Assembly: GCF_009763255.1 (NCBI RefSeq)
Contig: NZ_WSJB01000008.1
Span: forward strand, 1 to 64,000
Origin: Bordetella sp. 02P26C-1
GTDB lineage: Bacteria; Pseudomonadota; Gammaproteobacteria; Burkholderiales; Burkholderiaceae_B
Direction of reading: 5' to 3'
Length of the DNA: 64,000 nucleotides
The translations under genes and the position numbers were made by a program. The notes below the pieces were generated by a model. That model had not been told where the DNA came from, did not search any database, and was given only the letters and a program-made list of their open reading frames with translations. Shown piece by piece: positions 1-9,022 of this stretch (positions within the stretch are counted from its first letter, which is position 1; every line of letters begins with the position of its first letter).

Positions 1-1
1 C

Positions 2-2827
2 ATCTATCTGGATCTACAGGGCGATGGGACCATGAACCGGGGGGCGATCTCGACCACGGGGGACGTGGCCTATGGCCTGCTCGCGCAAAGCATCGGCGGA
101 GGCGGCGGGCAGGGGGCCGACGGGTCAGCCAATACGGCCCAGTCCGGCAATTCCACGTCTAGTGTCACGCTGGGCGCGAGCGGCGCCACACCCAACGGGG
201 GCTCCGGGGGTCAGATCACCACGGGCAATGGCAGCAGTGCCAGCGTGTTATCGGTAAACACCGCCGGATTCAATTCGCACGGTATCGTGCTGCAATCGAT
301 AGGCGGAGGAGGCGGCACCGCCAGTGTGGCCTCGCTAGACATTTCGGACGGTGGCGCTACGCCGAATTTCACCCTCACTCTGGGCGGCGGCGGCGGGGCC
401 TACAACAGCGGCATCGCGTCACCCGTATCGAGCAGTTCTGGCGGGCCGATCGGCGTGGAAGCCTGGCTGAACGTGCATACCAGTGGCGAGCATGCATTCG
501 GTCTGGTGGCACAGAGCATCGGCGGCGGCGGCGGCATCGTCGCCTCGGGCGCGGCAAGCAATGTCGCCCAGGTGGCCATCGGCGGCAGTCCCACGGGCCA
601 GGGCCTGGCTGGCGACACGCTGAGCATCACGATCGGCAACTTCGGCAGTCAGGCCAATTCGCCTAATCCGGCCGTGATCGCGACGACCGGCACGGGCTCG
701 CACGGCATCGTATTGCAATCCATAGGCGGTGGAGGCGGCATCGCCGGGTATACGGCAAACGGCGTTTTGACGCCCCAATGGAACGGCACGCCGCTCAAGG
801 AACCGCGTGGCGGTGCGAGCACCGGCGGCGAAGTGGTACTGCAGTACACCGGCACGCTGAGTACCACCGGCGATGGCGCATTCGGCATCATCGCCCAATC
901 GATCGCCGATGGCGGCGGGCTGGCCGGCGACAGCGTGGGCAGCTATGCGGGTTCGGCCTACGACCATACCGCAGCGGGCGCCGGGGGCAGCACGGCCGGC
1001 AACGTCTCGATCGGGCAAAATGGCAAACTCAGCGTGAGCGGCAACAACGCGTACGCGATCTTCGCTCAAAGCGACGGCAACATCAGCAACAACAATACCG
1101 TCAGCGTTCTCATCAACGGCGATGTGTCCGCGACGGCCCCGACGGGCGGCGGGGTATGGATCGACGGCACCGCGCAATCCAACACGGTCACCCTCTCGTC
1201 GGGCGCGTCGCTATCGGCGCCGACCGCCATCAACAACACGGCTTTGCAACCGGTGGTTTTCACCAATCACGGCAGCGTGCAAGGCAACCAGTATCTGAAC
1301 GGACGCAACGGGCCGGGCACACTGGAAAATCATGGTCAGGTCCTCAACGCAGACACCATCGATGGCCGGGTCAACAATCACGGCCAATTTCTGGTGGGTC
1401 AGTCCCGAGGCGCGGCGCGCACCCATATCACTGGCGACTTCAATCAAACCCCAAACGGCCTGCTGCAAATTGGGGCCGACTTCGTCGATCAGACAGCCGA
1501 CGTGCTGCGAGTCGATGGCCAGGCCACGCTCGGCGGCACGCTGAACATCCAGAGCAGCCGCCTGATGCCTGAACGGCCCGTGGTGTTCTTGGAGTCGACG
1601 TTGATCAATCCGGCCAGTACACCGCGCGGCGCATCGCCGCTGTTTGACTACAACACAACGTATGCCCCTGGCCACGCCACCGTGGCGATGGGCGCCTCGC
1701 ATTTCGATACGCTGGCTCGCGAATATGGCGCCGGCAGCAATCTGCGCGAACTGGGCGATCACTTGCAGGACATCTGGGCGCGCGGCAGCGACGAGCGCTT
1801 GGCGGAACTCTATGCGGGGTTCGATCAGGCCGCCCGGCAGGGTGCCTCGAGCTTCAACGACGCTTTGGCGAACCTGGCACCCGGCATTTCCGCGGCACCC
1901 GCCGCGCTGAAACAGGCGGACATGGCACGCTTTGCCAGCTCCATGCAAAGCTGCCCTCAGTTCCAAAGCGCCGACCTGCGACTGAGTGAGTCGCCTTGCG
2001 TGTGGGGCAACATCGCAACCCGCAGCACCCATGTCGACGGCAGCCATGGCACGTCATCGTTCGATGCCAGCGGCGTGACCTATCAGCTTGGCGTACAGCA
2101 ACAGCTTGCGTCAAAGTGGTTCGTGGGCGTGTCGGCGGCATACGAGAACGGCCATATCCGTGCCGACGACGGCCGCCAAAAGCTCAGCGGTCACACCGCC
2201 TACCTGGGGGCGACGCTAAAACATGAATCCGGCCCCTGGACGATAGCGGGCACGCTGACCGGCAGTTATGCCAGCTACGACAGCAGCCGACGCATCTCTT
2301 CGACCGCACACGGGGATCTCAGCGCGAAAAGCTCACCCGACGTGTTCTCGCTGGGGCAACGATTACGGGTGGCGTACACCCATGCGATGAACCAAGCCTA
2401 TATCAAGCCCATGGTCGACGTGGATCTGATCTACACCCGAATGCCCTCGTATTCCGAGCAGGGCGCCGGCGCGTTGAATCTCCACTACGAATCCGCTGAT
2501 AAATGGGCGGCGATACTGACTCCGGGCATCGAAATTGGCGGTCGCGTCGATCTGAACGGCAAACACGTGCTGCGACCGTATCTGCACGTCGGCCTGAGTT
2601 TGACCAGCACAGACCACTGGGACAGCTACGCCCGGCTCGAAGCCGCCCCGGACGGCAGCCGCGCGGCAAAGGCCACGCTGGAGTCAGGCCGCAGCTTCGG
2701 CCGAGTCACTGCCGGGATGCAGATATTCGGAGGCGAGGCGTTCGATGTGCGCCTGCAGTATGACGGGCTGTATTCAAGCCGTGTGCAAAGTCATGGAGGT
2801 TCATTGAAAGCGAGCTGGCGATATTAG
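2..2827 (+). CDS. Autotransporter (type V secretion), 5' truncated by window edge
   Basis: The frame is open from base 2, so the ATG at 32 is internal and the gene starts upstream of the window. The visible passenger contains a recurring motif of the type AQSIGGGGG or LQSIGGGGG, each after a short hydrophobic strand, at about residues 18, 88, 158, 224 and (degenerate) 286 counted from the ATG at 32. The spacing is roughly 60-70 residues, as in a beta-helical passenger. A linker region follows, then about 270 C-terminal residues with alternating aromatic and polar strands ending in WRY, typical of an outer-membrane autotransporter barrel. By family knowledge, the barrel inserts in the outer membrane and exports or displays the passenger. 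The target of the passenger cannot be told; adhesion is a guess. A weak hairpin with TTTT follows the stop near 2840-2864. Confidence 0.9.
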   Translation: MYLDLQGDGTMNRGAISTTGDVAYGLLAQSIGGGGGQGADGSANTAQSGNSTSSVTLGASGATPNGGSGGQITTGNGSSASVLSVNTAGFNSHGIVLQSIGGGGGTASVASLDISDGGATPNFTLTLGGGGGAYNSGIASPVSSSSGGPIGVEAWLNVHTSGEHAFGLVAQSIGGGGGIVASGAASNVAQVAIGGSPTGQGLAGDTLSITIGNFGSQANSPNPAVIATTGTGSHGIVLQSIGGGGGIAGYTANGVLTPQWNGTPLKEPRGGASTGGEVVLQYTGTLSTTGDGAFGIIAQSIADGGGLAGDSVGSYAGSAYDHTAAGAGGSTAGNVSIGQNGKLSVSGNNAYAIFAQSDGNISNNNTVSVLINGDVSATAPTGGGVWIDGTAQSNTVTLSSGASLSAPTAINNTALQPVVFTNHGSVQGNQYLNGRNGPGTLENHGQVLNADTIDGRVNNHGQFLVGQSRGAARTHITGDFNQTPNGLLQIGADFVDQTADVLRVDGQATLGGTLNIQSSRLMPERPVVFLESTLINPASTPRGASPLFDYNTTYAPGHATVAMGASHFDTLAREYGAGSNLRELGDHLQDIWARGSDERLAELYAGFDQAARQGASSFNDALANLAPGISAAPAALKQADMARFASSMQSCPQFQSADLRLSESPCVWGNIATRSTHVDGSHGTSSFDASGVTYQLGVQQQLASKWFVGVSAAYENGHIRADDGRQKLSGHTAYLGATLKHESGPWTIAGTLTGSYASYDSSRRISSTAHGDLSAKSSPDVFSLGQRLRVAYTHAMNQAYIKPMVDVDLIYTRMPSYSEQGAGALNLHYESADKWAAILTPGIEIGGRVDLNGKHVLRPYLHVGLSLTSTDHWDSYARLEAAPDGSRAAKATLESGRSFGRVTAGMQIFGGEAFDVRLQYDGLYSSRVQSHGGSLKASWRY

Positions 2828-2973
2828 AACGACAGCAAACGGCAGGTTCTGCAAGTCTGCTTTTAACCATCCACCGAAAAAACTTCCTTACGCCATTGTC
2901 TGATTGACGGCAGTGTCAAGCGCGCAGCACGCGTTTTCGATACGCCATCATTCTCAACGCTAAGGAACTATTA

Positions 2974-5364
2974 ATGTCGCACATTGATCGCGCGCTTGCG
3001 ATGTCGGCCTCCGGCACAACGGGAGTGCTTGATTTCTCGGACACGAACGCTGACGACCAGCATATTCATTCGCTTTTAATCGCCGCCATCAGCTCGGATG
3101 ACTTGGAGACGTTCAAAACGCTGTTAGCCGATCCCGCTGTAAACATTGCCGGGCATCGCTTCGATGGCGATCAAAATTGTCTGCATCTGGCGATCAAAAG
3201 CGGTGCCAATTCCATCGCACTGTATCTGCTCACCGAACTATCTCGCGATTCCGTGAATCAGCTGCTAAGCAGCAGGGACGCAGACCGCCACACGCCTCTC
3301 ATGTATGCTGTGCAGGTCAAAACCCCTGATTGGGTATTGATTCCCGCTTTGCTCGAAGCAGGGGTACAAGAGGGTCTGTCCGACGCATTACTACTCGCGG
3401 CAAAATCCGGTCGTCCCCGACTGGTCGGGACACTCATGACAGCCGGCGCGCGTGACGAAGACTTCAAAGCGCTCGAGCATGCCGCTAAAAACGGGTACAC
3501 GGCCACAATCAAAGTGCTGGTTAAAACTGACGCCCTGCAGTTCACACATAAGGTGCTGATTAAGAAAAGTCTCGCGCAAGAAGTCCTTGCATGGATGAAT
3601 ACGGGCAAGTATGGCGACGCCCTCGCCAGCGCACTCATCCACGCCGTTTCGCATGGCCATGAAGACACGGCAAAGGTGCTGACTGACGCGCACAGCAGCC
3701 CCTCGGCCGCACTGGCAATGGTCCTAAGTCAGCTCGACATGGACGTTGCTGCGAGAGGCAAAGCGGTGACATATCTCTTGTCTCAGGGGGCGACAGCTTC
3801 CCAAGCGTTAGATTACTCGCTTAAGACCAAAACATTTTTTAGTTTGCCCACGCTAGTCTTGCTGGGATTGGACGATACAGCGCGGCTCTCGTGGGCATTG
3901 AACAACGACCCTCAGCAGTTGCAACATCTACTCCAGAGTGGTGCGAAGTACGACCCACTGCTAATAACACTAGCGAAAAAAAATGCGACCCATGCACTCG
4001 AAAAGTTTCGCCGCATGATATCGGCATTGCGTTTAGGACCCACGGAAGCGGGGATACTATATTTTGCTCGTCACAACAATCTCGCCGCTTTGGAAGCCTT
4101 GGCGCCTCTGGCGGGTCGCTTCAGATCTTGGCAAAGTTTGGCCGAGAGCGGCGCCGTAGACGCCATATCCGTTCTCCTTCGCCTGAAGTTGCTCGATGAC
4201 GACGACGGTCTTCGGTCCTTCGTGCGCAACCTTCATCTAAGCGCCCTAAGAACAGCGATTCGCGCAGGTTGTAGGGCCGAAGGCATCCTACTTATAGTCT
4301 CTGCGGCCGATCGTTTTCCGCAAAAAAAGGAGTTTTTAGAGCTCTGCCGGAAGCGGATGAAACTGTTGCTCATCGCAGGGGCGAACGCTGCCCCTCTGTC
4401 CGACTCGCTCAGGGTACAGCTTGAGGAAGAAATCCACCTGCAGCGCCAACGCTACGCGAGCCTGTCAAACACCGAAAGACATGAGCAGCTATCCGAAGCG
4501 GCGTCGCAAGGACAAGTGTTGGACGTCGCGCTGCTGCTCGAACAGGAGACAGATCCCCTCGCAGTGATGAAAGGGATGTCAACAACGGAGCTGCATTCCA
4601 GCATATACCATTTGATCAGAGGGGGCATGGACCCGTTCGAGATGCTTATCCGGTGTTTGAAAGCAAATGACATCGAGTTCGCCGTGGCTCTTAAAACAGC
4701 AATAATGGCGCAAACCGAATTGTCGTCACACACCGCTGAGGATTTGACGACACGGTTGCTAATTCGAGCGCTGGACGATCCCGAGCTGTCCATCACAACG
4801 ATAATTCCAGCCCTGTCTAGTGGTGCAGACGCGCTCGTCCATTTCGCCCTCAGCATGGATGAGGCTGCTGCCCGGAAACTCTTGACTGCAGGGGCGGACG
4901 GCCCTGGCGCGTTGTTCTGGCTCTTACGGCGTAGTTGCGTTGCGGCGGCGAGAAAATTATTGGCCTGGGGAGTAGATCGTCATCAGACACTTAGATTGAC
5001 GTTCCAGCCAGATCTCGCCCCGGCCAATAACCTGGCTGAAATCCGAGAGCGGCTGCTTCTAGTTGGCGCGGACAGGTCCGTGGCCTTGTGGCAAGCATTG
5101 GAGCGATCGGATAAAGCGGCTGCAGTAGGCCTTGTCGAGGCAGACCCATCGGTAGGCAAGGAGGTGGCATTGCGCTTGCTGCGGGACAAAACGCTAACCG
5201 ACGACATCAGGGATAGCCGGTTGCGTTTCCTGCACATGGCCGGTTTTGACGCCGATGAAGTGTTAGAGACCTTGGCCAGAAATAATGAGGATGCTGGCGC
5301 ACTAAAGCGTCTTGTCGCTTCGGGGAAACATCCAACTCTCCTTGGCGCACCCCCGGGTGTCTAG
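2974..5364 (+). CDS. Large ankyrin-repeat-like protein, function unknown
   Basis: A 796-residue protein preceded by a good ribosome binding site (AAGGAA, 8 bases before the ATG). The N-terminal third has ankyrin-like helical pairs, with phrases such as NCLHLAIKSGANSIALYLL (about 69-87) and DRHTPLMYAVQ (about 103-113). The rest is a long run of degenerate helix-turn-helix units with repeated 'LLxxGA' turns. No signal peptide, membrane helix or catalytic motif is visible, so it is probably cytosolic or an injected protein. By eye its codons are more A/T-rich than its neighbours, hinting at horizontal transfer. It stands alone between the autotransporter and an unrelated operon. Ankyrin proteins usually bind other proteins; the partner is unknown. 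Confidence 0.75.
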   Translation: MSHIDRALAMSASGTTGVLDFSDTNADDQHIHSLLIAAISSDDLETFKTLLADPAVNIAGHRFDGDQNCLHLAIKSGANSIALYLLTELSRDSVNQLLSSRDADRHTPLMYAVQVKTPDWVLIPALLEAGVQEGLSDALLLAAKSGRPRLVGTLMTAGARDEDFKALEHAAKNGYTATIKVLVKTDALQFTHKVLIKKSLAQEVLAWMNTGKYGDALASALIHAVSHGHEDTAKVLTDAHSSPSAALAMVLSQLDMDVAARGKAVTYLLSQGATASQALDYSLKTKTFFSLPTLVLLGLDDTARLSWALNNDPQQLQHLLQSGAKYDPLLITLAKKNATHALEKFRRMISALRLGPTEAGILYFARHNNLAALEALAPLAGRFRSWQSLAESGAVDAISVLLRLKLLDDDDGLRSFVRNLHLSALRTAIRAGCRAEGILLIVSAADRFPQKKEFLELCRKRMKLLLIAGANAAPLSDSLRVQLEEEIHLQRQRYASLSNTERHEQLSEAASQGQVLDVALLLEQETDPLAVMKGMSTTELHSSIYHLIRGGMDPFEMLIRCLKANDIEFAVALKTAIMAQTELSSHTAEDLTTRLLIRALDDPELSITTIIPALSSGADALVHFALSMDEAAARKLLTAGADGPGALFWLLRRSCVAAARKLLAWGVDRHQTLRLTFQPDLAPANNLAEIRERLLLVGADRSVALWQALERSDKAAAVGLVEADPSVGKEVALRLLRDKTLTDDIRDSRLRFLHMAGFDADEVLETLARNNEDAGALKRLVASGKHPTLLGAPPGV

Positions 5365-5682
5365 ATCTTGCGCCTTCATTGTCGCCGGGGAAATCCCGAT
5401 CCTGGTCATACGTAGCGCTATGTGGATGAAGTTGCCAAAGCAACCCTACGCACCGAACAAGGGCACAGGCGTCAGGTTGGGGCATTCGAACCCCAACCGC
5501 ATCATTCTGGTGACGACCGCGCCTTTCGTTGGTGCAGCGATAGGCCGCGCATACTGCTACAGCCGCCAGGCACGCGGGGGGTGATTGCTCTACAAAAAAA
5601 GTTAAGCCGAATCCAAAAATTTTAATGTTGTCAGGGTATCCCGCTTATCTCATCATCGTCCTCACTTACTGGAGGTTCGATC
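5365..5682. other. Intergenic region, 318 bp, with a perfect 8-bp hairpin
   Basis: No convincing gene. A perfect inverted repeat (5475-5482 with 5491-5498, 8-base loop) lies about 110 bases after the ankyrin gene stop. It lacks a following T run, so it is at best a weak terminator or processing site. The promoter of the downstream cluster should be in the A/T-rich part after about 5585. Confidence 0.4.
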
Positions 5683-6606
5683 GTGAAGATAACACCCAAT
5701 AGCACAGGGTTTGGCGCGGAAGTCACAGACTGCCCGGCCGGCTTAAAAGTGACGGACGATGAGCTGAGTCAGCTCGTGCGCGCCTGGACGGATCATTCGA
5801 TTCTATGTTTCCGCGGCGTGGACATGACGCCTGCCGAACATATCGCGTTCAGCCGGCGTCTGGGCGAGTTGCATATCATGACGCCCCTGAAATTTAACCT
5901 GGATGGTTATCCCGAGGTGTTCGTCGTCTCGAACGCCAGCAAGGCCGATCCATCCAAGCCGGTTGCGGGCAATGCGGAAGGCGACGCCGGTCTGCGCCGC
6001 GCTGGCGAAGGCTTTCACACTGATGGCGAAGATAAAGCCATCCCCAATACCGGCTCTTTTCTCTACGCACGGCAGGTTCCGCCCGAGCGCGGCGACACGC
6101 TATTCGTCGATATGTATGCCGCGTACGAAGCATTGCCCGAGAGTATCAAGACACTCATCGCCGGACGGCGCGCGCGTTACAGCCGCATCGACTTACACGC
6201 TACCCACTATCCCTTGATGGCGCCGCTCACTGACGAAGAGAAACTCGCCCGTCCGGATGTCTACCATCCGTTGGCGCGCAAGCACCCGGTCAGCGGCCGC
6301 ACCTCGCTCTACATCGGTCGCTGGGCCTGCGACGTAGAGGGGTTACCTGCCGAAGAAGGGCAGGCATTGGTCAAGTTCCTCCAGGACTTCGCCAAACAAC
6401 CTCGGTTCATTTACACGCATAAATGGAACGTTGGCGACGCTGTGCTTTGGGATAATCGCTGCACCCAACACTGCGCGACCGGCTTCGACGACACGAAGTA
6501 CGTCAGGACCATGCACAGAACCACGCTGGAGGGGGAACTCCCCATCATGGCACGGTCGAGCGCAGGCATATCGTCGGCGATGCTAAATGAATATTCGATT
6601 TCTTGA
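5683..6606 (+). CDS. TauD/TfdA-family Fe(II)/2-oxoglutarate dioxygenase
   Basis: A 307-residue enzyme starting at GTG 5683 behind a strong GGAGG (5671-5675). The iron triad is visible: H112 and D114 in FHTDGED, and the distal H263 in TQHCATGF. R279 in RTMHRTTLEGE matches the Arg that binds the 2-oxoglutarate carboxylate in TauD. The family hydroxylates a substrate with O2 and 2-oxoglutarate, often releasing sulfite, a phenol or an amine; the substrate here is unknown. It is the first gene of a tight cluster, and its end overlaps the LysR gene by 20 bases. Cytosolic. Confidence 0.9.
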   Translation: MKITPNSTGFGAEVTDCPAGLKVTDDELSQLVRAWTDHSILCFRGVDMTPAEHIAFSRRLGELHIMTPLKFNLDGYPEVFVVSNASKADPSKPVAGNAEGDAGLRRAGEGFHTDGEDKAIPNTGSFLYARQVPPERGDTLFVDMYAAYEALPESIKTLIAGRRARYSRIDLHATHYPLMAPLTDEEKLARPDVYHPLARKHPVSGRTSLYIGRWACDVEGLPAEEGQALVKFLQDFAKQPRFIYTHKWNVGDAVLWDNRCTQHCATGFDDTKYVRTMHRTTLEGELPIMARSSAGISSAMLNEYSIS

Positions 6607-7504
6607 AACGGCACTTTGGCTGGCGAAGCTAAAGAGCATCAAAGCGACTGCGGAAAAGCTCTGCTTGACCCAGGCCGCTGTCTCCAGCCGAATCGCCAAC
6701 CTCGAGCAGGATCTTGGCGCTTGCCTTTTCACTCGCGGAGGCGACGGCTTCGAACCGACCTCCGCGGGGCTCACGTTCCTGGAGCATGCCCAGCGCATTG
6801 TCAACGCTCACCAGTCGCTGCGCGCTTGCATGCTGGACTCGAGCAAACTGTCCGGCTCGTTGCGCATCGGCATGACGAGCACCTTGATCCCGACCATTCT
6901 TCCCGGGCTCGTGGACACGTTGCGTAGAGGCTACCCCGGCATCTCGATCAGTCTCAAAACCGAATTGACCGAAAAATTGCTGAAGGAACTGGAGATCGGG
7001 CGAGTCGATCTCGTGCTGGGCGCGGACAATGAAGCCGTGCATGAGCGTTTCGAATTGGTTCCGCTGTGTTCCTTCGCGATGATCTTCGTGGCCAGTCCGA
7101 AGTTGGGCATCGACTTGATCGACGCCATGCCAGAGGACCTCGCCAGATATCCCATCATCGGATATCCGCCCGGCACCCGATCGCAGGCCAGGCTCGACAG
7201 ATACTTTGAAGGCTGCGGCATCCGGCCTCAGATCATTCATGTCTCTCAAGCCGTTCCGACCAATCTGCAGCTTGCCACCTCGGGAATCGGTGTGGCAGCG
7301 GTCCCGGAAGCCATCGTCCTGCGCGAGCTTGCGACGGGCGAACTCGTGCCGATCAAACTTAAACATCCCTTCGTTTCGGTGAACTACCAGGCCGTCTTCC
7401 TGCGCGATCAAGGCCAAGGCCTGGCCAGAGCAGTCGCCGCCCTGGCGCGCGATGTCGCGGCAACGTATTGCGAATCCGTCGACAAGCGGATCGCGTGGCA
7501 ATAA
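6587..7504 (+). CDS. LysR-family transcriptional regulator
   Basis: A 305-residue protein with the usual LysR layout. An N-terminal winged helix-turn-helix occupies about residues 3-60 (KATAEKLCLTQAAVSSRI is the helix-turn-helix). A periplasmic-binding-protein-like effector domain follows from about 85 to 290. The gene overlaps the end of the dioxygenase gene and is followed 12 bases later by the hydrolase gene. It is therefore probably co-transcribed with the cluster it is presumed to control, unlike the more common divergent LysR arrangement. The inducer is unknown. Confidence 0.92.
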   Translation: MNIRFLETALWLAKLKSIKATAEKLCLTQAAVSSRIANLEQDLGACLFTRGGDGFEPTSAGLTFLEHAQRIVNAHQSLRACMLDSSKLSGSLRIGMTSTLIPTILPGLVDTLRRGYPGISISLKTELTEKLLKELEIGRVDLVLGADNEAVHERFELVPLCSFAMIFVASPKLGIDLIDAMPEDLARYPIIGYPPGTRSQARLDRYFEGCGIRPQIIHVSQAVPTNLQLATSGIGVAAVPEAIVLRELATGELVPIKLKHPFVSVNYQAVFLRDQGQGLARAVAALARDVAATYCESVDKRIAWQ

Positions 7505-7516
7505 AGAGAACCTCTA

Positions 7517-8335
7517 ATGAAAATATCCGTAATCCAGATGAACTCCGTTTCCGACAAGGCGGCCAACCTCGCCCTGGCGGAGCGGCTGACGCGTGCCGCC
7601 GTCATGCAAGACGCGCCGGACATGGTCGTCTTTCCCGAACACTTTGATTGGGCAGGCGGCAGCGTAGCCGACAAGGTCGCGGCTGGCGAAGCGCACGCCG
7701 ACGGTCCCGCCTATCGGCTATGCGCACGCATGGCCACTGAATACGGCATCTATGTGCATTCCGGCAGCTTCTATGAAAAAGTTCCCGGAGAAGACCGCGT
7801 GTACAACACCACCGTGGTCTTCGACCCGCATGGCAAAGAAATCGCGCGCTATCGCAAGATTCATATGTTCGACATCTTTACGCCCGACGGCCTTCGGTAT
7901 GGAGAATCTGACGCCGTCGCGGCAGGCTCGGAAGTCAGCACGGTCGACGTAGGTGACTTCCGTCTGGGCCTTGCGATCTGCTATGACCTGCGGTTTCCGG
8001 AGCTATTCCAACGCCTGGCCGGCATGGGCGCCAATGTCATTGTTTTGCCTGCGGCATTCACGCTGCAAACCGGCAAGGATCACTGGGAAGTGCTATGCCG
8101 CGCTCGCGCCATCGAGACGCAGTCCTATGTCGTGGCCTGCGGCTCGCACGGCCCGTTCACCCAGAATGGCGAGACGCGATACACCTACGGCCACTCAATG
8201 ATCGTCGATCCCTGGGGCCACGTGATTGCCAAATGCTCCGACGGCGACGGCTTCGTCACCGCGCGCCTGGACACCGGGCTGATCAATCAAGTTCGCAAAC
8301 AAATTCCCTTAGCTAAACACAAGGTGCTGCAGTGA
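7517..8335 (+). CDS. Carbon-nitrogen hydrolase (nitrilase superfamily amidase)
   Basis: A 272-residue protein with the nitrilase-superfamily triad: E41 in VVFPEHFDW, K114 in RYRKIHMFDI and C155 in LAICYDLRFPE. These surroundings resemble the Nit1/Nit2 branch (omega-amidase or deaminated glutathione amidase) rather than true nitrilases. It probably hydrolyses a small amide to acid plus ammonia in the cytosol. It sits 12 bases after the LysR gene and its stop overlaps the next start (GTGA), so translational coupling is likely. In this context it probably handles an amide intermediate of the cluster's substrate. Confidence 0.9.
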   Translation: MKISVIQMNSVSDKAANLALAERLTRAAVMQDAPDMVVFPEHFDWAGGSVADKVAAGEAHADGPAYRLCARMATEYGIYVHSGSFYEKVPGEDRVYNTTVVFDPHGKEIARYRKIHMFDIFTPDGLRYGESDAVAAGSEVSTVDVGDFRLGLAICYDLRFPELFQRLAGMGANVIVLPAAFTLQTGKDHWEVLCRARAIETQSYVVACGSHGPFTQNGETRYTYGHSMIVDPWGHVIAKCSDGDGFVTARLDTGLINQVRKQIPLAKHKVLQ

Positions 8336-8997
8336 AAAAGTTCGATCTCAATCCTATGCCAGCCCCGCTGGACTCGAAATACGTCGACCTGCTTTCCGAA
8401 GTCGAAACCGCGACGGTCGGACACTTTCGTCACTGGGGCTTTATGGCCCCCGATATCAAGCCGATCAACCACTCGCGCAAGATCATCGGCACTGCGGTGA
8501 CCTTGTCGCTGCCGGGACAAGACTCGACCTTGCTGCATCACGCCTTGAGTCTGCTACGTCCGGGGGACATTCTGGTCATCGATCGCCTCGGCGACCAGAA
8601 ACACGCGTGCCTGGGCGGCGGAGTGGCGCTAGGCGCCGTGCTCGCCGGCGCACACGGTGCAATCATCGACGGCATGTGCACCGACCCATCCGAACTCGAA
8701 GCCTACAACTTCCCCGTATGGGCACGCGGCGTGTCGCCCATCACCACGCGCATCTACAACATCGGTGGCCAACTGAACAAACCAGTGGCCTGCGGCGGGG
8801 CGGTCGTCAACCCCGGCGACATCATCCTGGCAGATGAAAACGGCGTGCTCGTGCTGCCGCCCGATGAAGTCGCGGACGTGTCCAGAATGGCGCTGGAAAA
8901 ACAAGCTCGCGGCAACTCGAACGGCGAACGGATGCGTGGCGGCGAGCGCCTCGGCGACCTGTCGGGCGCCAGCAAATACGTTTTAGAACAAGCTTAA
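8332..8997 (+). CDS. RraA-like / HMG-CHA aldolase-like protein with altered active site
   Basis: A 221-residue member of the RraA fold, starting at GTG 8332 overlapping the previous TGA. The core region GGGVALGAVLAGAHGAIIDG (about 95-114) and NFPVWARGVSP are clear. Active aldolases of the family carry DGxxRD, where the Arg binds the substrate carboxylate and the Asp helps bind Mg2+. Here the segment is DGMCTD (113-118), so the Arg is Thr117 while the Asp is kept. This suggests a changed substrate or chemistry. In an operon with a dioxygenase, an amidase and a Bug receptor it is more likely catabolic (lyase or decarboxylase) than an RNase E regulator. Confidence 0.85.
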   Translation: MKKFDLNPMPAPLDSKYVDLLSEVETATVGHFRHWGFMAPDIKPINHSRKIIGTAVTLSLPGQDSTLLHHALSLLRPGDILVIDRLGDQKHACLGGGVALGAVLAGAHGAIIDGMCTDPSELEAYNFPVWARGVSPITTRIYNIGGQLNKPVACGGAVVNPGDIILADENGVLVLPPDEVADVSRMALEKQARGNSNGERMRGGERLGDLSGASKYVLEQA

Positions 8998-9022
8998 CAA
9001 GCACTCTTCAAGGGGAAAACGC

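Noticed and set aside
90-1080. Repeated Gly-rich units as a CRISPR or tandem DNA repeat
   Set aside because: The repeats are protein-level motifs within one open frame at 60-70 residue spacing with diverged DNA.
5475-5498. tRNA-like T arm (GGGGTTCGAATGCCCC on minus strand)
   Set aside because: The loop and stem lengths do not fit a T arm and no acceptor, D or anticodon arm surrounds it; it is a simple hairpin.
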